Positions 7,920 through 16,724 are shown, numbered from the stretch's first letter. The stretch: 32,884 bases of DNA from JAAYJR01 sp964495655 (GCA_964495655.1 CAZBWK010000044.1:1-32884), one strand, 5' to 3'. The notes: generated by a model not told the origin, from the sequence alone. Program-made: numbers and translations.

Positions 7920-8898
7920 AAAGCCAAATATTGCAGTTGTCGCCGGAGGCGACTCATCAGAATTTGAAGTATCAGTGAAAAGTGCAGACAATATTTTTGA
8001 TGCAATAGACAGGGAACAATTTAATCCATGGCTGGTTTATATTAAAGGTACATCATGGAAATTAGTCAGCGACAATAAAACAGTGGCAGAAATTGATAAA
8101 TCTGATTTCAGCTTTTTTTTGAATGGTCAAAAGTTCTGTTTCGATTATGCCTATATAACAATTCACGGGACACCAGGCGAAGACGGCATCCTCCAGGGTT
8201 ATTTTGAGCTGCTGAAAATACCTTATTCCACCTGTAATGTCTGTTCTTCATCTCTTACATTCAACAAATGGTTCTGCAGCAACTATCTTCGCGGTTTTGG
8301 AATAAAAATGGCAAAATCTGTTATTATAAGCAAAGATGAAGAAACAGATGAAAATATGATCACCGGTGAACTGGGATTGCCGCTGTTTGTCAAGCCTAAT
8401 GCCGGAGGATCAAGTTTCGGTATTACTAAGGTAAAAGATGCAAATGACCTTAAACCTGCCCTGCTAAAAGCCTGGAATGAGAGTAATGAAGCAATAATTG
8501 AAGAGTTTATTGAAGGAAGGGAGTATACCTGCGGACTGGTAAAGCTAAAGGATGAAAAGCTTATATTCCCGGTAACAGAAGTTATTCCTAAAAATGAATT
8601 CTTCGACTTTGAAGCAAAATATACGCCCGGGGCAACTGACGAGATCACTCCTGCAAGGCTCCCCGCAAATCTTTTTGAAAAATGTCAACAACTGAGTTCA
8701 AAGATCTATGACTTATGCCAATGCTCCGGAATTGTAAGAATAGATTATATCCTGAAAAATGAGGAGTTCTTTTTCCTGGAGGTAAACACCACACCGGGAA
8801 TGACAGCTACCAGTTTCATACCTCAGCAGATAAAAGTTATGGGGTTGACTCTAACGCAATTACTAAACAGGATCATTTCAGATAAATTAAAATCCTGA
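7912..8898 (+). CDS. ddl: D-alanine--D-alanine ligase
   Basis: 328 residues, ATP-grasp enzyme making the D-Ala-D-Ala dipeptide for peptidoglycan. Visible elements: VVAGGDSSEFEVS at 9-21, whose Glu17 aligns with the substrate-binding Glu15 of E. coli DdlB; IHGTPGEDG at 84-92; the ATP-grasp loop KPNAGGSSFG at 161-170; RIDYI with metal-ligand Asp278; and LEVNTTPGMT with Glu290 and Asn292. The ATG at 7912 overlaps the rluD stop (ATGAATAG), which decides this start over the in-frame TTG at 7879. A large envelope operon PASTA-rluD-ddl is indicated by the spacing. Confidence 0.95.
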   Translation: MNRKPNIAVVAGGDSSEFEVSVKSADNIFDAIDREQFNPWLVYIKGTSWKLVSDNKTVAEIDKSDFSFFLNGQKFCFDYAYITIHGTPGEDGILQGYFELLKIPYSTCNVCSSSLTFNKWFCSNYLRGFGIKMAKSVIISKDEETDENMITGELGLPLFVKPNAGGSSFGITKVKDANDLKPALLKAWNESNEAIIEEFIEGREYTCGLVKLKDEKLIFPVTEVIPKNEFFDFEAKYTPGATDEITPARLPANLFEKCQQLSSKIYDLCQCSGIVRIDYILKNEEFFFLEVNTTPGMTATSFIPQQIKVMGLTLTQLLNRIISDKLKS

Positions 8899-8972
8899 CT
8901 AATTAACATTTGTGAATAATGTTGGTTAACAATTAAAACAGATAATATTAGTCTGTCGATATTCATATTTTT

Positions 8973-8980
8973 TAATTTTG
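8973..8980 (+). promoter_or_regulatory. Candidate -7 box of dnaB
   Basis: TAATTTTG fits TAnnTTTG and lies 36 bases before the dnaB ATG at 9017. No good TTG -33 element is seen; the equivalent position reads GTC. Confidence 0.42.
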
Positions 8981-9016
8981 ATCATAAAAACAAACACTCC
9001 CTTTAAAATATTAATA

Positions 9017-10567
9017 ATGGCCACGGAAAATACTAAAAACAGATCTAACCCGGCACGGAGACAAAAGACGATGACTATCGACGAGATAAATGCCCAGTAT
9101 GGAAAACTGCCACCGCAGGCCATAGAGGTTGAAGAAGCTGTTTTAGGTGCGCTTATGCTTGAAAGAGATGCCTATGTAACTGTTGCCGATATAATCGACA
9201 CTCAGAGCTTCTACAAAGAAGAACACCAAAAAATATTTGAAGCCATTAAAGAGCTTTCAGTCCATGGAAAACCGGTTGACCTGCTTATGGTGACGCAGGA
9301 ATTAAAAAATCGTGACCAGCTTGACGGGATAGGAGGGCCGGGATTTATCACACAGCTGACCAGACGGGTGGCATCAGCAGCACATATTGAGTTTCATGCG
9401 CGTATTATTGCACAAAAATTTATTCAAAGAGAGTTGATCCGGGTCTCCTCCGAAATTCAGGGTAAATCGTATGATGACACAATAGATGTCGATGACCTGA
9501 TAGATTTTTCCGAATCATCTCTTTTCCAGGTTGCTGAAAAAAACATCAAAAAGGAGACAGTACCAATAAAACCTGTACTGAATGAAGCTATTCTTCAGAT
9601 AGAGAAAGCACGAAACCAAAAAGACGGACTCAGCGGGGTACCATCCGGTTTTACTGCAATAGACCGTATAACCTCGGGATGGCAAAAAACAGACCTTATA
9701 ATAATTGCCGGCCGGCCTTCAATGGGGAAAACTGCTTTTGTGCTCAGTATGGCAAGAAACATGGCTGTGGAGCACAACAGATCAGTTGCTGTATTTTCAC
9801 TTGAAATGTCATCTATTCAACTTGTAAACAGACTGATAGCTGCAGAAACAGAACTCGGTTCCGAGAAGCTTAAGACAGGCAGGCTGGAAAATTATGAATG
9901 GGAACATCTGAACAGAAAAATATCTGTACTTGAAAAAGCCCCCATATTTGTTGATGATACTCCCGCACTTTCAATTTTTGAGCTAAAGGCCAAATGCCGG
10001 CGCCTTAAAATTCAACATGATATACAAGTAGTTATTGTCGACTACCTGCAACTGATGACTTCCGGAAATGAGGGCCGGGGAAGCCGTGAACAGGAGGTGA
10101 GCAATATTTCCCGGTCACTGAAAGCCATTGCCAAGGAGCTGGACATTCCGATCCTGGCACTATCACAGTTAAACAGGTCTGTTGAGTCAAGGGAGGGTAA
10201 AAGGCCCCAGCTTTCAGACCTTCGTGAATCGGGGGCAATTGAGCAGGATGCCGATATTGTTACCTTTATTCACCGTCCCGAATACTATGGAATCACAGAA
10301 GATGATTCAGGTAATTCGCTTCTGGGAGTGGCAGAAATAATAATAGCCAAACATCGTAACGGCGCCACAGGGGATGTCCATCTGGCCTTTAAAAAAGAGC
10401 TGGCCAAATTCAGCGACATGGAAACAAGCTTCAGTCATGGATTTCCTTCAATTTCCCAAACTTTCAGTTCCAAAATGAACATGGATGAAGAGTCGGTAGA
10501 GGCAGGCATGTTAAAAAAATCAAATTTCGATGATTTGTATAATACCGGGAATGACTCACCGTTTTAA
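9017..10567 (+). CDS. dnaB: Replicative DNA helicase
   Basis: 516 residues from the ATG at 9017 (a TTG at 8978 is in frame but would add a non-homologous hydrophobic stretch). The N-terminal DnaB domain (about 30-135) begins PPQAIEVEEAVLGALM. The RecA-like C-terminal motor has the Walker A motif GRPSMGKT at 232-239, the catalytic Glu in FSLEMS (263), the Walker B stretch VVIVDYLQLM, and the SREGKRPQLSDLRESGAIEQDAD arginine-finger region. DnaB is the hexameric 5'-3' helicase at the replication fork, loaded with DnaA/DnaC-type factors and partnered with DnaG. No intein is inserted at the usual P-loop or H4 sites, and length is normal. Confidence 0.97.
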   Translation: MATENTKNRSNPARRQKTMTIDEINAQYGKLPPQAIEVEEAVLGALMLERDAYVTVADIIDTQSFYKEEHQKIFEAIKELSVHGKPVDLLMVTQELKNRDQLDGIGGPGFITQLTRRVASAAHIEFHARIIAQKFIQRELIRVSSEIQGKSYDDTIDVDDLIDFSESSLFQVAEKNIKKETVPIKPVLNEAILQIEKARNQKDGLSGVPSGFTAIDRITSGWQKTDLIIIAGRPSMGKTAFVLSMARNMAVEHNRSVAVFSLEMSSIQLVNRLIAAETELGSEKLKTGRLENYEWEHLNRKISVLEKAPIFVDDTPALSIFELKAKCRRLKIQHDIQVVIVDYLQLMTSGNEGRGSREQEVSNISRSLKAIAKELDIPILALSQLNRSVESREGKRPQLSDLRESGAIEQDADIVTFIHRPEYYGITEDDSGNSLLGVAEIIIAKHRNGATGDVHLAFKKELAKFSDMETSFSHGFPSISQTFSSKMNMDEESVEAGMLKKSNFDDLYNTGNDSPF

Positions 10568-10596
10568 TATCTGGCAGACTTTTTAAATGCTTTTAT

Positions 10597-10621
10597 CCGT
10601 CGCCTTTAGCTTCAGCGGAGG
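10597..10621 (+). repeat. Imperfect hairpin, possible dispersed intergenic element
   Basis: CCGTCGC at 10597-10603 and GCGGAGG at 10615-10621 pair imperfectly (five Watson-Crick pairs, one G-T, one mismatch) around the loop CTTTAGCTTCA. It is GC-rich against an AT-rich background and is followed by GTTAGCGATAC. There is no T run, so it is not an intrinsic terminator. Only one copy is seen here. Confidence 0.3.
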
Positions 10622-10660
10622 GTTAGCGATACAAAAATGAGCTATTTTGATTTTAAACAC

Positions 10661-11935
10661 ATGAAGAACTACACATTTTTAAAGAAATATTTGCTGACTG
10701 CGGTACTGTTTTCGCTGACCCTTCAGATAAGCGCACTTCATCTGTTAATACCGATGGACGAAGTTCAGAAAAATCACCTTAAAGCTTACGGGATTGCTTA
10801 TTGGGCTCTCAGGCTTGACAACGAAGTGAAATGGCTTCTCAACTACAGGGGGGGAAGTTTTCTCATGCAACACAGTCGTGCAATTGAAAATGAATGTGTC
10901 GTGAGGGGTGTCAGCTTTGAGACGATCGCTGATGCACAGGCAGCCTCAATTTTAAATGATATTGCGAGGCCTGAGGTTAACCAGGATGCCGTAAGCATGA
11001 ACAAAGCCCCTGAAATTGCTGTTTATTCACCTCCCAGCAAACTTCCATGGGATGATGCAGTGACCCTTGTTTTAACCTACGCTGAAATTGAATATGACAT
11101 TATTTATGATGAAGAGATATTAAGCGGTAAGCTGCCTGAATATGACTGGTTGCATCTGCATCATGAAGATTTCACCGGACAGTTTGGTAAATTCTGGAGA
11201 ACATATCAGCATATGCCATGGTATCAGCAGGACGTTAACATCAATAAACAGCTTGCAGAGAAATTGGGATTTATGAAAGTGTCAGAGATGAAATCTTTTG
11301 TAACCGCAGAGATCGAAAAATATGTCATCAACGGAGGTTTCCTGTTTGCTATGTGTGCTGCTACTGACACTTATGACATTGCAAGGGCAGCAACAGGTGT
11401 TGATATATGTGCCACAATGTTTGACGGCGATCCTGCTGATCCTCAGGCTGACGAAAAGCTTGACTTCTCAAAAACATTTGCCTTTGAAAATTTTCAACTG
11501 GAGAAAGACCCTAATGTGTACGAATTTTCAGATATAGATGCAACAAACACCCGTCAGGTTGACCGGGAGAATGATTATTTCGTGCTGTTTGAGTTCTCTG
11601 CCAAGTGGGATCCCATTCCAACAATGCTTTGTCAAAACCATATGAATATGATAAAAGGGTTCATGGGACAGACAACAGCATTCAGGAAAGAGGTCATTAA
11701 GCCAAATGTCCTTATATTGGGAGAGAACAAACCGGCCAGGGAAGCAAGGTATATTCACGGCGAAAAAGGGAAAGGATTCTGGACTTTTTACGGCGGGCAC
11801 GACCCCGAGGATTACAGACATCTGGTGGGAGACCCTCCGACTGACCTGAGCCTCTATCCTAACTCTCCCGGGTACAGGCTAATCTTAAATAATGTGCTTT
11901 TCCCCGCAGCAAAAAAGAAAAAGAGAAAAACCTGA
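10661..11935 (+). CDS. Exported class I amidotransferase-like protein (often labelled asparagine synthetase B)
   Basis: 424 residues from the ATG at 10661, which gives a signal peptide MKNYTFLKKYLLTAVLFSLTL; the upstream ATG at 10637 would place eight extra residues before it. I recognise the family as one widespread in Bacteroidota and frequently named asparagine synthetase B, but neither the N-terminal Cys glutaminase domain nor the ATP-pyrophosphatase motif of AsnB is present. The visible features instead suggest a ThuA/class I amidotransferase fold: a strand followed by a nucleophile-elbow-like segment GGFLFAMCAATDT (Cys232) and a C-terminal GGHDPED (His380, Glu383). That would make a Cys-His-Glu triad. 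The secreted location and substrate are unknown. The tail KKKKRKT is basic. It follows dnaB by 93 bases. Confidence 0.8.
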   Translation: MKNYTFLKKYLLTAVLFSLTLQISALHLLIPMDEVQKNHLKAYGIAYWALRLDNEVKWLLNYRGGSFLMQHSRAIENECVVRGVSFETIADAQAASILNDIARPEVNQDAVSMNKAPEIAVYSPPSKLPWDDAVTLVLTYAEIEYDIIYDEEILSGKLPEYDWLHLHHEDFTGQFGKFWRTYQHMPWYQQDVNINKQLAEKLGFMKVSEMKSFVTAEIEKYVINGGFLFAMCAATDTYDIARAATGVDICATMFDGDPADPQADEKLDFSKTFAFENFQLEKDPNVYEFSDIDATNTRQVDRENDYFVLFEFSAKWDPIPTMLCQNHMNMIKGFMGQTTAFRKEVIKPNVLILGENKPAREARYIHGEKGKGFWTFYGGHDPEDYRHLVGDPPTDLSLYPNSPGYRLILNNVLFPAAKKKKRKT

Positions 11936-11946
11936 AAGGAGTCACA

Positions 11947-13584
11947 CTATCTCCGGATAATTATTTTATGAACCTGCTTTTTATTGTCTGAGCCCGAAAA
12001 TTCAAAAAAGTATATACCTTCCTTCAATGAACTGACATCAACCCCGCCGTGATATTTATCTGAATACAAAACAGCTTTCCCTGTAATATCAGTCACTTTG
12101 TAATATTTCAATGCATTGCCTCCTGCGATGTAAATAATCCTGTTTGCAGGATTCGGGTATATACGGAAATTTTTCAGATCAGCAGTTGCCGAAACATTTG
12201 TTACTTTAGTAACGTTAATCTCAAAACTTTTTTCTAATACATAGCCATCACTGTCGGTTACCCTTATTGTGGCTACTTCCGGATAAGGGCCGGCAGATAA
12301 TGGTTCAAGGGTTTTCAACTGCATATTCTCTTCATAGAATTTTGCAGGAGCATATCCATCTCCCAAAAACAGGGGAGCTCCGAAAACCTCAAATGTAAAA
12401 TTATCATTTTGCGAATAATCTGTAACTGAAATATCGCCTACGACTGTTCCTGCAGGCATATTCTCTTTAACACTAAGGTTACTAAGGGTAATATCGGTAG
12501 GCCCCCAGTAGGGAATTGATATTCCGACAACAGCCTGCTGGCCTTTCGTAAAGTCATTACTTCCCGGGGCAACGTTATTAATTGAGAAAAAACCATTATA
12601 ATTACCACTCCAGCCCCAGTTAAAATGAAAATACCCGCTGGCAGAATATCCATCGATATTAAATGCATGCCCTGCCTCTCCGGTGCCGGGGTTTCCGGAA
12701 TATATCAATACATTTTTTTTATTAAGCTCGGATTTAAGCAATGCGATCCACTCTTCATCATTTTCATACCGTGAGATTGTCCTTACAGAAGGAGTAAATC
12801 CGAAATATCTTTGAAAAGCAAAAGGAACCCTGGTGGTATATGCCCCCGATCCGGATCCTCCAAAATCCATCTCAACAGCTACCGCACAATGGTAAAGCAG
12901 TCTTGCATTGTAGTCATCCGGGGAGGTAAGAGACATCTTATTCCACTGATAAGCCGGTTCCTCATCAAAATTCAAGCTGATTGTACCATAAGGTGCAAGC
13001 GGATAACTTTTTTGTCCGGACGGTCTTTCGGGAAACTCTAAATAGTGCAATGCCTGGGCCATGGCTACAGCCACACAACCAACATAAGCTTTTCCGCCGG
13101 GACCTTCTTCATACGGGGGACAAAAACGGTTCCACCCCGCTCCCTGGTCCCATTCGGTTTTTAAAAGGGGAGCTACCGAAGCAGCGGATTTAAGGACGGG
13201 CAGTTTTTGTTTTTCCAGAATACTCCATTCATCACTCCATTCTGCACCGGCACTGGCATATTCAATTTGAACAGTTTGATAATCAAGCCAGTTTTTTACG
13301 TTAGATGACACATTGAGCACATCAAAATATCCTTTGTGTGAATATCCGATAACCGGACGTGCATCGGTATTTCCGGAAACGATCACCCATCCCTCAGGTA
13401 TGAAGTTTATTATATACATACCTGCTTCCTCAGTACTTCTGTAAAACAGAGAAGATTTTACCGGTTGTTCTGAACCGAAAAGAAAATTAGCTGCTACCTT
13501 AACAGCTTTTTCTTCTGAAACAGTCTCTCCGAAACCGGTAAATAAAACTGACAGGAAAACAAATACTAATAAAATATGCTTCAT
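11947..13584 (-). CDS. Secreted C10 (streptopain-like) cysteine protease with T9SS tail
   Basis: 545 residues from the ATG at 13584; this start gives a clean signal peptide (MKHILLVFVFLSVLFTGFG), while the in-frame ATG at 13623 would bury it. Residues 22-115 look like the propeptide of C10 peptidases. The papain-like domain follows, with catalytic Cys170 in YVGCVAVAMAQALHY and His306 in GEAGHAFNIDGY, then the FNWGWSG strand. A cadherin/Ig-like domain spans about 365-460. The last 74 residues (FRIYPNPA, TDITGKAV, LKEGIYFFEF, KIIIRR) are a type A T9SS sorting domain, so the enzyme should be exported to the surface or medium. It is convergent with the preceding gene, 11 bases between stops and no terminator between them. 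Confidence 0.92.
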   Translation of the reverse strand: MKHILLVFVFLSVLFTGFGETVSEEKAVKVAANFLFGSEQPVKSSLFYRSTEEAGMYIINFIPEGWVIVSGNTDARPVIGYSHKGYFDVLNVSSNVKNWLDYQTVQIEYASAGAEWSDEWSILEKQKLPVLKSAASVAPLLKTEWDQGAGWNRFCPPYEEGPGGKAYVGCVAVAMAQALHYLEFPERPSGQKSYPLAPYGTISLNFDEEPAYQWNKMSLTSPDDYNARLLYHCAVAVEMDFGGSGSGAYTTRVPFAFQRYFGFTPSVRTISRYENDEEWIALLKSELNKKNVLIYSGNPGTGEAGHAFNIDGYSASGYFHFNWGWSGNYNGFFSINNVAPGSNDFTKGQQAVVGISIPYWGPTDITLSNLSVKENMPAGTVVGDISVTDYSQNDNFTFEVFGAPLFLGDGYAPAKFYEENMQLKTLEPLSAGPYPEVATIRVTDSDGYVLEKSFEINVTKVTNVSATADLKNFRIYPNPANRIIYIAGGNALKYYKVTDITGKAVLYSDKYHGGVDVSSLKEGIYFFEFSGSDNKKQVHKIIIRR

Positions 13585-13664
13585 GCAATCATGATTTCTA
13601 ATTATACAACAAAAACCCTGCAAAAAAAGTTTAAATCCGGTTATTAATTAAATTCACTGTAGTG

Positions 13665-13695
13665 CAAAGATAAAAAAACCCGGCTCTTTCGTCAA
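13665..13695 (-). promoter_or_regulatory. Promoter of the C10 protease, overlapping a terminator
   Basis: On the minus strand: TTG (13693-13695), a 20-base spacer, then TATCTTTG (13665-13672). Both elements and spacing fit the Bacteroidota consensus. The -33 TTG lies at the loop/arm boundary of the terminator at 13672-13708. Transcription would start near 13659, giving a leader of about 75 bases before the ATG at 13584. Confidence 0.62.
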
Positions 13696-13708
13696 GCCGG
13701 GTTTTTTT
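13672..13708 (-). terminator. Intrinsic terminator of the SusCD operon
   Basis: A perfect 14-pair stem: A7-CCCGGCT at 13672-13685 against AGCCGGG-T7 at 13695-13708, with a nine-base loop (13686-13694). The GC core is flanked by A and T runs, so it can act on either strand. It lies 46 bases after the stop of the last lipoprotein gene. Confidence 0.87.
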
Positions 13709-13754
13709 AAAATTATGTCAGCAAGTTAAACTCAATAAAGTTTATTATAAGTGC

Positions 13755-15719
13755 TTATTTAATTTTTTTGGGTATTCTCTTAAGAGAAACTTTATTAACA
13801 CCGTCAACGCTCTTTGTGTTTACAGAAGCAGACTTATTATTAAGTTTTTCCCATGTAACGGCTGGCAGGTATTCGCCATATCCCAGCCAACCGAAATTAC
13901 CGTCATAAACACCCATTGCAAGGTCTGTCTTCATAGAGCCGTCTTCAAGCACATAAGAGCGGACAGCATAATCGTCAGTTTCATTTGAAAATACGGTATA
14001 AATCCTGTTTGTACCGGTGCCGATCACCTGTTCGTCGATAGATAATATGGAGTTCTCCGGGTCATAGTTGCCAATTACGGCTTCACTTTGTCCGAGCAGG
14101 CTATAGAAAATCCCCGTAATTAGCACACTGTTCGGTATGTCATCATTCAACTCTACCGTAACAGTATCTGCAACCATTGAACCGTCGAAATATGAGATCC
14201 CGCTCACAATATACTGCCCGATAAGTACATCAATACTTGCAGCTAATTTAGGCACTTCCCAGTAAACCTCTTCCTGCAATTCGAGGTTGACATTACCCTC
14301 TGCATCCTGAACAACATTTTCAGCAATGTTAAGAATTACCGTACTGCCAAAGCTGACTTCCTGTGGAGTCTGGATAACCAACACACTGTCATTTTGAGGA
14401 TGAACAAAGTAACTTGAAACATTAAAAACACTCTCCGAGCCACCTTCATCTACATAAGTCATTGTAATTCCGTCAGCTGCAGCATCCGGAACAACAGAGA
14501 TCGGAAAATCAAATGTGATAAATACATTAAACAACTGACTTGTAACAACACTTCCCGGAGCAGGTTCAATATCACCGGGAATAACAAAATCACCCAGATC
14601 CCAGTATATCTCATATTCTGAAAGATCATTCACATTGCTGTACTTATCAGATATGACACCTTCAGCTATATAGAGAGCAATATTATCACCATGGTCAGGA
14701 ACACGGGGCTGGGTAATCCTAAGAGTAGTATCATTAATAATCTCACAATTGCCTGAAGCAGAAACTTCGGTAGTGACAGTAGCCAGCCAGTTAGAGTATC
14801 TGAATTTTACCATATCTGCAGTCAGATCTTCCAGATCTATTTCAAAAGGAAAACTGATATCCACAACAAAGTCATGAGCAGCCACTACTGAGCCACTTTC
14901 AGGAACAATTGACTTATCGGCAACTGAAAAGTTAGCATATTCAAACCGGTAATAATTTCCACGCAGTGAACCGCCAATAACACCACTTACTCTTTCGTTG
15001 CACGGATTACCGGACAGGTCAGTGACAGCCCCCGCCTCCCATGAGAGGAAGAAGTAATCTCCCGGATGGCCTGTATGTGTTTGTGGGACAGTAACAGTTT
15101 TTCCTGAAACATTAGATTCATTCAAAGTGATCTCTTCAGTCACATTCTCATAATAATATGTGAAAATAAATTTCTTTTCCGGATTTACTTTCACCGGCTC
15201 ATCAAATGTAAGTACGATCGATGTCCCTGCAGATACAGTTGCCTGGTTAGAGATCCCCGGAGAGGAAGATACAAAAGAAGGGCCGATCCCGTCGTTAGTT
15301 TTCAACAGGTAAGACTGAATTTCAGACTCAACGCCATCAATATTATTTGAAGCTGCAAAAACTTTATAATAGGTGTTTGGCATCAATCCTTTTATATATA
15401 TGGTTGTATCTCTGGCGCCTCCATATTTGAATGCCTGGTTTGCAACTATCCCTGCACCTCCCCGAAGTGAAAGTGAAAGAATACTGATTGGCTCAGTCAG
15501 TGACCTTGATGTATCACTTGCTAATGCATACCCCAGGTATCCGGCCATATCAGTTGAAATGCCCAGAGTAAAGCTTGAATCCCCGACAGCAGACACAGAA
15601 AGTGTCGCTGTCGGCCGGGACAAAACTTCAGAAGATTCATAATCTTCAAGTTGTTCACATCCTGCGATGTAAACACCGATCGAAAATATTGCGATAATAT
15701 ATAATAATGTTTTTTTCAT
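13755..15719 (-). CDS. Surface lipoprotein with repeated Ig-like (Big_5/SbsA-type) domains
   Basis: 654 residues. The lipobox VYIAGC puts the lipidated Cys at 21, followed by acidic residues (CEQLEDYE), the pattern that sends Bacteroidota lipoproteins to the cell surface. A fibronectin-III-like module covers about 34-142. Three Ig-like domains of the bacterial Big_5 type follow at about 145-262, 268-375 and 383-490, each opening with a P-x-x-G-x-x-V pattern and holding the ITF/LTF-D-x-P-V/I strand. A C-terminal beta-rich domain (495-620) resembles those closing many SusCD-associated lipoproteins, then a basic tail. No catalytic motif is visible. Last gene of the operon; a binding or display role at the SusCD complex is inferred from position. 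Confidence 0.82.
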   Translation of the reverse strand: MKKTLLYIIAIFSIGVYIAGCEQLEDYESSEVLSRPTATLSVSAVGDSSFTLGISTDMAGYLGYALASDTSRSLTEPISILSLSLRGGAGIVANQAFKYGGARDTTIYIKGLMPNTYYKVFAASNNIDGVESEIQSYLLKTNDGIGPSFVSSSPGISNQATVSAGTSIVLTFDEPVKVNPEKKFIFTYYYENVTEEITLNESNVSGKTVTVPQTHTGHPGDYFFLSWEAGAVTDLSGNPCNERVSGVIGGSLRGNYYRFEYANFSVADKSIVPESGSVVAAHDFVVDISFPFEIDLEDLTADMVKFRYSNWLATVTTEVSASGNCEIINDTTLRITQPRVPDHGDNIALYIAEGVISDKYSNVNDLSEYEIYWDLGDFVIPGDIEPAPGSVVTSQLFNVFITFDFPISVVPDAAADGITMTYVDEGGSESVFNVSSYFVHPQNDSVLVIQTPQEVSFGSTVILNIAENVVQDAEGNVNLELQEEVYWEVPKLAASIDVLIGQYIVSGISYFDGSMVADTVTVELNDDIPNSVLITGIFYSLLGQSEAVIGNYDPENSILSIDEQVIGTGTNRIYTVFSNETDDYAVRSYVLEDGSMKTDLAMGVYDGNFGWLGYGEYLPAVTWEKLNNKSASVNTKSVDGVNKVSLKRIPKKIK

Positions 15720-15737
15720 GATCTGTATAATTATTTA

Positions 15738-16724
15738 TTATTTTCTTGTCCACACTGCAACCGGGCTGTTGGGATTTGGGTCGTCATTCCATGCCCATTG
15801 TATTCCTAACCCCTGATTGCCCCCTGCGGTAATAAAGAAGGTATATTGTTGCCTGAATGTTATTTTAACACCGCCGTCAGTGCTTATATATCCAATCAGG
15901 TCGTTAACCTCTTCGCCTTCGCCATTGTCATCTTCCCAGACTTTAAGGGTTACAGGGCCATAGCCCCAGCTATCCCATGATTGTCCGGCTTTGATGGTTA
16001 TAGTTGAATAATCTTCACTGACTGTCCCGAGTATAAAATAGGGGTCGGCCAATGGTGGGCCGAAAGCCAGGCCTGCCATACCATAGATCTTAACTTTATC
16101 TGTTTCACCGTCAATAGCTACTATATTAACCGGATGTTCTTTACTTCCATTTGCTGTCGAAGTTACCTGAGAAGTATAATCGCCCAGCATCCATCCAAGC
16201 GGATGATCATCGTCAATAATAGTGATCTTTATGACCGATTCAGATGAAAGGTCATAGCCCAGGCTGTTACCTGTGATTTTAAGGCGGAATGATTTATTTC
16301 CGAGAGGGTCATAATCATCATTGTCGATAGCTGCAACCACAACGGGTGCATATCCGTATCCTTCGGCAACGGTAACTGATTTTTCACTTAAAACATTAAA
16401 ATCCACTCCTTCCATGGCAGGATTAACCAGCGTGGTATCGTCATCGATTATCTCGTAATAGTGATCACCTATTTTCGTATACCAGCTGTCATCGACATCA
16501 AAAGTAACATCGCAAGAGGGTGAGTTAAAAGTAGCAGTAACCAGAATCTGAACCGTAAGGGTATCTTTGCCTTTATTTTCTTTGTCCACTTCCAGCATGT
16601 TGGCAGAGGAACCATAAAAACCAACACAGGCCATATCTTCAGTGAACAGAATATCTTCCTGCTCGCATGCAAAGAATATTGTTACTGCAAGTATTGTAAA
16701 TATTAAATAACTTAATTTTTTCAT
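15738..16724 (-). CDS. SusCD-associated surface lipoprotein, Calx-beta/DUF1735-like
   Basis: 328 residues. Lipobox IFFAC gives lipidated Cys20, followed by the acidic EQED surface-export pattern. Residues about 30-170 look like an Ig/Calx-beta-type fold (for example SVTVAEGYGYAPVVV and SVIKITIIDDD), similar to DUF1735/DUF4843 modules that sit third in many SusCD loci. Residues 175-328 form a second beta-rich domain starting WMLGDYTSQV, with many Gly, Trp and Asp residues (QSWDSWGYGP, IQWAWNDDPNP). It starts 19 bases after the SusD stop. It stands where SusE/SusF-type ligand-binding proteins stand, so ligand capture is the likely job; the ligand is unknown. Confidence 0.8.
   Translation of the reverse strand: MKKLSYLIFTILAVTIFFACEQEDILFTEDMACVGFYGSSANMLEVDKENKGKDTLTVQILVTATFNSPSCDVTFDVDDSWYTKIGDHYYEIIDDDTTLVNPAMEGVDFNVLSEKSVTVAEGYGYAPVVVAAIDNDDYDPLGNKSFRLKITGNSLGYDLSSESVIKITIIDDDHPLGWMLGDYTSQVTSTANGSKEHPVNIVAIDGETDKVKIYGMAGLAFGPPLADPYFILGTVSEDYSTITIKAGQSWDSWGYGPVTLKVWEDDNGEGEEVNDLIGYISTDGGVKITFRQQYTFFITAGGNQGLGIQWAWNDDPNPNSPVAVWTRK

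Noticed and set aside
8903..8925. Eight-pair hairpin (TTAACATT / AATGTTGG) between ddl and dnaB as a terminator
   Set aside because: Two of the pairs are G-T, the stem is AT-rich and no T run follows on either strand.
9017..10567. Possible intein in dnaB
   Set aside because: The gene is normal length (516 codons) and both common insertion sites, the Walker A loop and the VDYLQLM region, are uninterrupted.
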